Shown piece by piece: positions 58,001 to 64,000 of a stretch of 64,000 nucleotides of DNA. Every line of letters starts with the position of its first letter. The first letter of the stretch is position 1. This DNA comes from Bin87 sp964502995. Its GTDB lineage: Bacteria; Chloroflexota; Dehalococcoidia; Lucifugimonadales; UBA3495. Location: positions 1 through 64,000 of the forward strand of contig CAZCZB010000005.1 of NCBI GenBank assembly GCA_964502995.1, in the 5' to 3' direction. A program made the position numbers and the translations under genes. The notes under the pieces are model-generated. The model saw only the letters and a program-made list of their open reading frames with translations. It was not told the DNA's origin and searched no databases.

Positions 58001-60736
58001 TTACAGCAGCGTCCCCTGCTCGTTCATCGGCGTTTCCGGATCGTCGTCTTCATCCTCAACCGTGTCGTCAGACAGTTCCGCCTGATCCAACTCAGTTTCT
58101 TCATCCTCGTCGTACTGGCTATCGGCGACAGCCGCCACCGCTTCGGCCTGTTCCAGCACGGAATTGGCGTCAGCCTCCGCGCCGTTCTGACGGGTGGGGT
58201 CGCCCTGGCTGTAATCGTTGGCGCGGAAACAGTAGATGGACACCACGCTGTCGTCACCGCCGCGCTCGCGCCAGATGATGACGCCCTTGGTCTGGCGTGT
58301 GTTGACCACCTTGACCTCGGCCAGGTTTATTCGCACCACCTGGCCCTGCGCCGAGATGATGAACACCTCGTGCCCTTCTTCCTCGTTCATTTCCGCTGAG
58401 TTGACAACCTTGGCGTCCACCACCGGGCCGGTGGGCTTGTCGCCCTGGTCAACGGCAAAGGTCTTGACGCCCATGCCTCCGCGGTTGGTCTCCCGATACA
58501 CGGCCTCGCCCTTGCTGTTGTACAGGGGCGTGGCTTTGCCGTAGCCCTTTTCGCTCACCACCAGCAGGTACTCGTCCTCGGGGTTGTTGACCACGTCCAT
58601 GGCCACCACCCGGTCGCGTCCGTTGAATTCGTCCTTGAACTTCATGCCGATTACGCCCGTCGCATTGCGGTTCCGTTCCGGTATGCTGCTCACCGGGCAC
58701 AGCAGGGCCTGACCCTGTTCGGTGACCAGTACGATGGAGGCATCGCTGGACACGGGACGCACCGCAATCATCTCGTCGCCGTCCTGTATCTTCATGGCGA
58801 TCAGGCCGGATTTGCGCAGGTTTTTCAGCTGGCCGGGCCTCAGGGCATTCACGCGCCCGTTGCGCGTGGCAAAGATGTACAGGCTGTTGTATTCGTCCCT
58901 GCTGGCGGGCAACATGGTCTGCACCTGCTCACCCGGTTGCAGCGGAATCAGGTTCACCAGCAAGGTGCCCCGGGCCGTTCGCCCAGTGTCGTTGGGAGTT
59001 TCGTACACGTTGAGCGGATACACGCGCCCCTTGTTGGTGAAAAACAGCAGTTGGTCGTGGGTATTGACCACGGCGATCTGCATCACCGCGTCGTCGTCGC
59101 GGTTATTGGCGCCGCGCACGCCCTTGCCGCCGCGCTTCTGGGTGCGGTACGTGTTGATGGGCACGCGCTTGATGTAGCCTCGCTGGCTCAGGGAGACGAC
59201 CACGTCCTCCTGAACGATGAACTGCTCGATGGACTGCTCCTCCAACTCCTGCGCGATGATCTCGGTGCGACGCGCGTTGGCGTGCTTGCGCTTCACCTCG
59301 CGGGTTTCCCGCTTGATCTCGTTGCTAATCTTCTGCGGGTTCTGGAGCAGGTCTTCCAGTTCGGCGATGGTCGCCAGCAGGTCGTTGTACTCCTCGTCCA
59401 GCCGCTGCCGTTCCAGCGCGGCCAGGCGACGCAATTGCATATCCAGGATGGCCTGCGCCTGAATTTCGGTCAGGTCAAATTCCTGCACCAGGTTGTTGCG
59501 CGCCGTTTCCACGTCCTGGCTGTTGCGGATGGTCTCGATGATGGCGTCGATGGCGTCCAGCGCCTTGAGCAGACCCTCCACGATGTGGGCGCGGTCGCGG
59601 GCGCGGCCCAGCTGGTACTCGGTGCGGCGCCGGATGACGTCCTCACGGTGCAGGACGAAGTAGCGAATCAGGTCCTTGAGCGACAGTTCCTGGGGCTGTC
59701 CGTCCACCAGCGCCAGCATGATGGCGTTGAAGGAAGAGCGCAGGGCCGTGCGCTTGTACAGGTTGTTGAGAATCACCGTGGCCTGCGCGTTCCGCGACAA
59801 CTCGATAACCACTCGGATGCCCCGGCGGTCCGACTCGTCGCGGATTTCCGTGATGCCCACCAGAGTCTTGTCGCGCACCAGTCCGGCGATCTTTTCCACC
59901 AGGTTCGCCTTGTTGACCTGGAAAGGCAGTTCGCTGACGATGATACGCTGCCGGTTGTTGCGCATCTCCTCAATCTCGGTGACGGCCTCCATCACGACGC
60001 GGCCGCGCCCGGTGGCGTACATATCGCGGATGCCGGAGATGCCGCGGATGCGTCCGTGGGTGGGGAAATCCGGCCCCGGCACGATGGCCATCAGTTGGTC
60101 AACGTCGCAGTTGGGATGGTCAATGACGTGGCAAACGGCGTCGCAGATTTCGCCAAGGTTGTGCGGCGGCATGTTGGTTGCCATGCCCACCGCGATGCCG
60201 GACGAACCGTTGACCAGCAGGTTGGGCATCCGGGCCGGCAGAACCTGGGGTTCCCGGATCGAGTCGTCGAAGTTGTCGGTGAAATCGACGGTCTGCTGGT
60301 CAATATCCGCCAGCATCTCGTCGGCGATGGCGGTGAGGCGAGCCTCGGTGTAGCGCATGGCCGCCGGCGGGTCGCCGTCGATGCTGCCGAAGTTGCCCTG
60401 TCCGTCGATCAGAGGCGCGCGCATCGAGAACGGCTGCGCCATTCTCACCAGCGCGTCATACACGGAACCGTCGCCGTGGGGGTGGAACTTGCCCAGCACT
60501 TCGCCGACGATACGGGCGCTCTTGCGGTACTGGCTGCCCGGGCGGATGCCCATGTCGTGCATGGCGTACAGGATCCGGCGCTGCACCGGCTTGAGTCCGT
60601 CGCGCGCGTCGGGCAGCGCGCGGGACACGATGACCGACATCGCATAGGACAGATACGACTCGCGCATCTCGTCTTCGATGGGTCGGGGAGTGAAATCACC
60701 GCCGGTCTGTGGTGGGGGTGGGGGCGCTGTGGTCAT
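58001..60736 (-). CDS. gyrA: DNA gyrase subunit A
   Basis: This 911-residue gyrase/topoisomerase IV A-type subunit breaks and rejoins DNA. The catalytic Tyr129 is in MRYTEARLTAIADEML. The GyrA box is present as TQKRGGKGVRG, identifying gyrase rather than topoisomerase IV. Six C-terminal propeller blades follow, then an acidic tail rich in Asp/Glu (residues ~865-905). In the quinolone-resistance region (HPHGDGSVYD) the E. coli Ser83 position is Gly90 and Asp87 is kept as Asp94. The start is ATG 60736, overlapping the upstream amidotransferase-like gene by four bases (ATGA). No gyrB is nearby. Confidence 0.96.
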   Translation of the reverse strand: MTTAPPPPPQTGGDFTPRPIEDEMRESYLSYAMSVIVSRALPDARDGLKPVQRRILYAMHDMGIRPGSQYRKSARIVGEVLGKFHPHGDGSVYDALVRMAQPFSMRAPLIDGQGNFGSIDGDPPAAMRYTEARLTAIADEMLADIDQQTVDFTDNFDDSIREPQVLPARMPNLLVNGSSGIAVGMATNMPPHNLGEICDAVCHVIDHPNCDVDQLMAIVPGPDFPTHGRIRGISGIRDMYATGRGRVVMEAVTEIEEMRNNRQRIIVSELPFQVNKANLVEKIAGLVRDKTLVGITEIRDESDRRGIRVVIELSRNAQATVILNNLYKRTALRSSFNAIMLALVDGQPQELSLKDLIRYFVLHREDVIRRRTEYQLGRARDRAHIVEGLLKALDAIDAIIETIRNSQDVETARNNLVQEFDLTEIQAQAILDMQLRRLAALERQRLDEEYNDLLATIAELEDLLQNPQKISNEIKRETREVKRKHANARRTEIIAQELEEQSIEQFIVQEDVVVSLSQRGYIKRVPINTYRTQKRGGKGVRGANNRDDDAVMQIAVVNTHDQLLFFTNKGRVYPLNVYETPNDTGRTARGTLLVNLIPLQPGEQVQTMLPASRDEYNSLYIFATRNGRVNALRPGQLKNLRKSGLIAMKIQDGDEMIAVRPVSSDASIVLVTEQGQALLCPVSSIPERNRNATGVIGMKFKDEFNGRDRVVAMDVVNNPEDEYLLVVSEKGYGKATPLYNSKGEAVYRETNRGGMGVKTFAVDQGDKPTGPVVDAKVVNSAEMNEEEGHEVFIISAQGQVVRINLAEVKVVNTRQTKGVIIWRERGGDDSVVSIYCFRANDYSQGDPTRQNGAEADANSVLEQAEAVAAVADSQYDEDEETELDQAELSDDTVEDEDDDPETPMNEQGTLL

Positions 60737-61401
60737 GGTTGGCTATCTCCTGTGGCGGTGAAATCTTCGGCCCGCTCCACCAATCCCAGAAAGAGGTTGT
60801 TGAAACTGGCCGGCACTTCGTCGGCGCGCTCGGGCAAAAACTGGACTGCGATCACCCAGCTGTGTTCCTTGCTCTCCAGACCTTCAATTACACCATCGTC
60901 AAGCTGGTAGGCGATGGACATGAGCCGTTGGGCGCGTTGGGATTCCTTCAGGGCCAGGCGGCGGTTCCACGCGCCGTTGTTGACTCGGAACATTCCGGCG
61001 CTGCCCACGATGGCAGCCATTTTGGATCCCGGCGAAAGGTATATCTGACGTCGGGCCGGCCGGCCCGACGCATCATCGTATTCTTCGTTGTATGGCGATT
61101 CCGAGGCGGCAGGTCGTCCGCCGCCGAAACCGGAGTTGAGGAGGTACATGCCCCGCCCGGTCAGCAGGGTTGGCATATCCGCGGCCATGGCCGCTTCGAG
61201 CAACGCCAACGCGCCGTCGCTGGGGCCGTCGGCGTCGAATCCGGTGTCGGGGACAAGGAGGCCGCCGGCTCCCGACAGTTCATCAGGGCCCGACGTTGGG
61301 GTAACTACACTTACTCGACCGCCGGCCGCCTCAACCGCGCGGATGCCTGGATCTGGATGGTGGCCGTTGCGGTGAGTGGCCAGTATGGCAATGGTCGGCA
61401 A
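60733..61401 (-). CDS. Catalytically dead class I glutamine amidotransferase-like protein
   Basis: This 222-residue protein follows the gamma-Glu-GABA hydrolase (PuuD, peptidase C26) fold through its length: a strand start MPTIAILATH, MPTLLTGRGMYLLNSGFGGG, LSPGSKMAAIVGSAGMFRVN, DDGVIEGLESKEHSW and VIAVQFLPE. The nucleophile in family LGICRGMQ is Gly82 here, the VNSxHHQ histidines are Ala/Trp, and the catalytic His of VQFHPE is Leu189. Only Glu191 remains. It must be a binding or regulatory pseudoenzyme. The start is TTG 61401. It overlaps gyrA by four bases (ATGA), so its translation is tied to gyrA. Confidence 0.8.
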   Translation of the reverse strand: MPTIAILATHRNGHHPDPGIRAVEAAGGRVSVVTPTSGPDELSGAGGLLVPDTGFDADGPSDGALALLEAAMAADMPTLLTGRGMYLLNSGFGGGRPAASESPYNEEYDDASGRPARRQIYLSPGSKMAAIVGSAGMFRVNNGAWNRRLALKESQRAQRLMSIAYQLDDGVIEGLESKEHSWVIAVQFLPERADEVPASFNNLFLGLVERAEDFTATGDSQP

Positions 61402-61423
61402 AACAACTTCAGAGACTTGAAAA

Positions 61424-61442
61424 TAGTATTTGTATTATACTA
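61424..61442. promoter_or_regulatory. Operator-like inverted repeat upstream of hicB-like gene
   Basis: TAGTAT at 61424-61429 and ATACTA at 61437-61442 are exact inverted copies in an AT-rich block (TATACT inside) that stands out from the GC-rich surroundings. It lies in the divergent gap between the amidotransferase-like gene and the HicB-like gene and may hold their promoters. Confidence 0.35.
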
Positions 61443-61543
61443 AAAATTGTCACATTATGCCAATTGTTTCGTGTGCAAACTTTCGTCGTCTTTCATTGAT
61501 CATCAGCCCCATGATACTCTGTCAACGGCCGAATGGAGGCCAA

Positions 61544-61900
61544 ATGGCGATGACTACCGGCAGTACCCCGGCTTCACAGCAAGTCGCTAATTCAGTGGAG
61601 GACGAGGGGACCTTCCAGGTTCTCGTCTCGTACTATGACGGTGAAGATTTCAACGGCGACTGGCGCTGGGGAGCCGACTGTCCGGCAGTGGGCTGCGCTA
61701 CCGATGGCCGAACTCGCGAGGAAGCGCTGGAGATGATCAAAGACGCAATTCAGTGCCACTTATCGGAATACCCTCCGGGCCAATTTCCGTTGCGTTCCGG
61801 CGACGCTGTGGCTGAAGCTTGCGCCGAGTACCAAGCCGAAGGGTGGGGAGAGTACGCGTTGGATTGGGTATCAATTTCCGGCCCCAACCCGTATCGTTAG
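61544..61900 (+). CDS. HicB-like antitoxin-fold protein, orphan
   Basis: This 118-residue protein contains a HicB-type partial RNase H fold: VLVSYYDGEDFNGDWRWGAD, then CPAVGCATDGRTREEALEM and IKDAIQCHLSEYPPG, corresponding to the family pattern CPDLPGCxSxGDTxEEAxxNxxEAI. No DNA-binding domain and no HicA gene are adjacent. The extra C-terminal ~35 residues (EACAEYQAEGWGEYALDW) are unassigned. The start is ATG 61544 with GGAGG four bases upstream. ATG 61550 would give better spacing of ten. The 61901-62191 gap that follows contains no convincing gene. Confidence 0.65.
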   Translation: MAMTTGSTPASQQVANSVEDEGTFQVLVSYYDGEDFNGDWRWGADCPAVGCATDGRTREEALEMIKDAIQCHLSEYPPGQFPLRSGDAVAEACAEYQAEGWGEYALDWVSISGPNPYR

Positions 61901-62191
61901 ATTTCAGGGCGTGTCGATAGCGAATGCCGAGACAACCTAACCGGGCTGACCGGTGCGCGCTTGGGTTGCGGCTGGGTTTGTGTTCGTTCCCGGTAGCGGC
62001 CGCGGCGGCCACGACAAGTGGCGGAATAGTCCATACGTCGTTTCGGTGCCGCGCCATAGCAGCGACATTCGCCCTGGGACGTTCGCCAGTATCCGTCGGC
62101 AGGCCGGCGTTTGGTCAACTGCCAAGTTCTGGTAGTACGCAGACGGGATGCGCAGGCCCGAACCGGACTGAGCGAAATGACTGTTCTCCGC

Positions 62192-63523
62192 TCATAGTCC
62201 ATGGGTTGTAACCCCATCCTCCTCCACCATTCGCGCCACCTGCCGGCCCATTCGCACCGAGTAGTTGGTTCCCCTGTCTTCCGGGTAGATCTGCGTGGTG
62301 TTCGCCAGGTACAGCGACTTGATTGGCGTTCGGTGGTCAGGAATCCGCTGACCGTAGTTGACCCCGATGATGGGCTGCGCGCCGTCCACCCGGTGGTGAT
62401 GGTATTCCACGATCCAGTCGCGTGAGAATTCGGGATTCAACTGTCTCAGGTGGGGCAGGAACTCCTCAAGCAGATCCGCCGGTTCCTTGCGGTAAAGCTC
62501 GCTGTTGCGGTCGGGGTAGTTGGTGAAATAGACGATGTGGTTCCCGCCATAAAGTTCCTTGTCGATCATGTTGGTATGCTCGATCACCCCCACGAACGGC
62601 AGCGAGCGGTCTGCGACGTTCAACCAATACTTGGACGTGAGGGGCCGGTCCAGCACCAGGATCATCAACACGGCGGACAGATACTCCGCCGATTCCAGCA
62701 CGCTGCGGTAGTCGGCCGGCAACTCCGGCGCCAGGCGCGTGAACACGTAGGACGGCGTCGTGGCGATCACCGCGTCGTACTCGTGGTCCCGCTCGTCTCC
62801 GCCGTGGGGCGCGGCGGTGAACCCGGTGGCCCTGCCTTGCTCAACGTTGATGCGACGCACGCCAACGCCCGTGTGAACCCGACCGCCCTGCTGTTCCACG
62901 CGCTCGCCGCACACGTCGAACACCGTGCCGAAACTGCACATCGGGTAACCCAGCCGTTCCTTCTGCATCCGCTTCCGCGACGCCACCCGCAGGTAAATCT
63001 TGCCCCAGAGCCACGTCATGCTCACCTTGTCATAGTGGTCTCCGAACTTGCCCCGCAGCATCGGCTCCCAGATCACGCGATAGGCCGCGTCGCCCATGTG
63101 CTTGCGGGTCCATTCCGCCGCGGTGACGTTTTCGTATTTGCGCCAGTTGCTCGTCTTTTGCAGCAGGAAAGTCCAGAGACCCAGACGGATGCGCTGTGTG
63201 AAAGGCAGCGGGGTGAATCGCAGCAGGTCCATGGGCGTCGCAAAGTCCCAGATGCGCCCGCCGTGGAAGAAGCCGACCCTGGACTCCAGCCATTGCATGG
63301 AATCGCCCAGGCCCAATTCTTCGATGAGTTCCACCATGTCGGTATCGCTCACGAACAGATGATGATAGCCGCGCTCAAGCTGCCCGCCGCCGACATCGAA
63401 GGTGGACGCCTGGCCTCCGAGAAACGGCGCCGCCTCAAATACCTCGGCGAAATGGCCCCGCTTGGTCAACTCGTAGGCGGCAGCCAGGCCGGCCGCTCCG
63501 CCGCCAATTATCCCTACGCGCAT
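62192..63523 (-). CDS. FAD-dependent amine-oxidase/phytoene-desaturase-type enzyme
   Basis: This 443-residue flavoprotein has an N-terminal dinucleotide motif (VGIIGGGAAGLAAAYELTKR) with the acidic FEAAPFLGGQASTF. It belongs to the NAD(P)-binding Rossmann group of amine oxidases, protoporphyrinogen oxidases and carotenoid desaturases. Its C-terminus has the FAD-contact segment SLYLANTTQIYPEDRGTNYS. Further conserved-looking parts are RGYHHLFVSDTDMVELIEEL and DAVIATTPSYVFTRLAPELP. It starts at ATG 63523, three bases after the upstream membrane gene's stop, suggesting an operon. A role in modifying polyprenyl or lipid-linked molecules is possible but unproven. Confidence 0.83.
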   Translation of the reverse strand: MRVGIIGGGAAGLAAAYELTKRGHFAEVFEAAPFLGGQASTFDVGGGQLERGYHHLFVSDTDMVELIEELGLGDSMQWLESRVGFFHGGRIWDFATPMDLLRFTPLPFTQRIRLGLWTFLLQKTSNWRKYENVTAAEWTRKHMGDAAYRVIWEPMLRGKFGDHYDKVSMTWLWGKIYLRVASRKRMQKERLGYPMCSFGTVFDVCGERVEQQGGRVHTGVGVRRINVEQGRATGFTAAPHGGDERDHEYDAVIATTPSYVFTRLAPELPADYRSVLESAEYLSAVLMILVLDRPLTSKYWLNVADRSLPFVGVIEHTNMIDKELYGGNHIVYFTNYPDRNSELYRKEPADLLEEFLPHLRQLNPEFSRDWIVEYHHHRVDGAQPIIGVNYGQRIPDHRTPIKSLYLANTTQIYPEDRGTNYSVRMGRQVARMVEEDGVTTHGL

Positions 63524-63526
63524 GGG

Positions 63527-64000
63527 TCAGTCATCCTCCACAGCGCGCACGCTGCCAACTTTAGGCGTGGGTTTGTCGTTTGGGTCGTTTGGCTGCGCAT
63601 CCGAATCCGGTATGGTGGCGAGGCCGCGCAACGACACGTTGTGCCAGAGCAGCAGCCCGAGTCCGGCCAGGTTCACCGGCAGCCACAGCGCCAGCAGGTG
63701 TACCGCCACCGAGTAAGATGCCGCCGTCGCCGCGCCCACCGCCAGCCCGACGAGCGTTTGCTGAGCCACAACCTCAAAGGCTCCGATGCCGCCGATGGAT
63801 GCGGGTATCGCTGTGACCAGGTTGGAGGTCACGGTCACCAGCAGGACCGCCAGCGCCAGGAACCAGAAGGACGCGAAGTAGGCGTCCAGGTTGAACGAGT
63901 ACGCCACGATGAGATATACGCCCGCCTCTGCTACCCAGATCGGCAGCGACGCAACGAACAGCATGACGTGCTTGCGCGGTGAGTTCAGCGCGGCCAATCC
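63527..64000 (-). CDS. Flippase-like UPF0104/LPG-synthase TM protein, partial
   Basis: Only the C-terminal ~157 residues are in the window, and the gene continues beyond position 64000. Four hydrophobic segments and the block SNLVTAIPASIGGIGAFEVV with AQQTLVGL are typical of the AglD/lysylphosphatidylglycerol-synthase TM region family (UPF0104). The family PxSxGGxGxxE motif is kept. An acidic, proline-containing tail (DSDAQPNDPNDKPTPK) ends the protein. It is upstream of and nearly contiguous with the FAD oxidoreductase gene. Family members move lipid-linked molecules or aminoacylate lipids. Confidence 0.8.
   Translation of the reverse strand, partial: GLAALNSPRKHVMLFVASLPIWVAEAGVYLIVAYSFNLDAYFASFWFLALAVLLVTVTSNLVTAIPASIGGIGAFEVVAQQTLVGLAVGAATAASYSVAVHLLALWLPVNLAGLGLLLWHNVSLRGLATIPDSDAQPNDPNDKPTPKVGSVRAVEDD

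Noticed and set aside
58937..60910. 657-codon plus-strand open frame
   Set aside because: Antisense to gyrA, whose active-site and GyrA-box motifs are intact.
61901..62191. Short frames in the gap after the HicB-like gene
   Set aside because: Frames of about 60-106 codons occur on both strands, but none has a ribosome site or recognisable motif.
62450..63982. 510-codon plus-strand open frame
   Set aside because: Antisense to the FAD oxidoreductase and flippase-like genes, with no motif of its own.
1..64000. tRNA or rRNA genes
   Set aside because: No tRNA-like cloverleaf ending or rRNA core sequence was noticed in the gaps. A covariance-model search would be needed to exclude small RNAs.

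Overview
The window is a 64 kb, GC-rich, densely packed chromosomal segment of a free-living bacterium, most likely a member of the Chloroflexota in or near the SAR202/Dehalococcoidia group. This placement is inferred from gene content: threonine/proline-rich ABC substrate-binding lipoproteins, several luciferase-like (LLM) flavin/F420 oxidoreductases, FAH-family and PEP-mutase-family enzymes, thiolase plus DUF35 pairs, a CoA-transferase pair, Uma2 nucleases and many GTG/TTG starts. No rRNA, tRNA or CRISPR array was seen, and no complete insertion sequence with a transposase.

Layout. 1-2.4 kb: an McrB-McrC restriction pair. 2.4-10.1 kb: membrane proteins, an FAH-family hydrolase, a sodium:solute symporter, two beta-propeller proteins and a retropepsin-like protease. 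10.2-14.1 kb: an oligopeptide/nickel-type ABC importer (binding protein and two permeases, no ATPase). 14.6-16.7 kb: a PEP-mutase/isocitrate-lyase family enzyme, a broken hicA toxin gene and an F420-type oxidoreductase. 16.8-21.1 kb: mnmA, rnhB, a YraN-type nuclease, a Uma2 nuclease and apt. 21.2-23.5 kb: a metallo-beta-lactamase fold hydrolase, an unknown protein and a site-2 protease. 23.7-28.3 kb: an imuB-dnaE2 mutasome operon behind a LexA-like site. 28.7-38.6 kb: metabolic enzymes (PPOX, penicillin acylase, LLM oxidoreductase, CinA domain, TlyA, enoyl-CoA hydratase, SthA-like transhydrogenase). 38.9-41.0 kb: zinc-ribbon membrane proteins, including an RDD protein interrupted by an in-frame TGA and a PrsW-type protease. 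41.1-42.6 kb: CoA-transferase subunits A and B. 42.6-44.5 kb: a lower-GC AAA ATPase plus TOPRIM-like pair that looks like a defence module. 44.6-52.7 kb: an SDR, a metallopeptidase-like lipoprotein, an arylsulfotransferase-like protein, an EamA transporter, a DUF35/thiolase pair and a coiled-coil nuclease-like protein. 52.7-57.4 kb: trpS, two tiny membrane proteins, a three-part chimera and an alpha/beta hydrolase. 57.4-61.4 kb: small proteins, gyrA and a degenerate glutamine-amidotransferase-like gene. 61.5-64 kb: an orphan HicB-like protein, an FAD-dependent amine-oxidase-type enzyme and a truncated flippase-like membrane gene.

The most unusual object is the 740-residue protein at 54400-56622, close to the normal trpS. 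It carries a metal-site-less HD-like domain, an AroQ-type chorismate mutase domain that lines up without gaps to the E. coli enzyme, and an archaeal/eukaryotic-type tryptophanyl-tRNA synthetase body whose HIGH and KMSKS motifs are gone. Other pseudoenzymes also occur: an amidotransferase-like protein without its Cys and His that overlaps gyrA, and an SDR without Asn, Ser and Tyr. Two dispersed repeat families are visible: short GGGGCG palindromes, and MITE-like elements with terminal inverted repeats and 8-9 bp target duplications.
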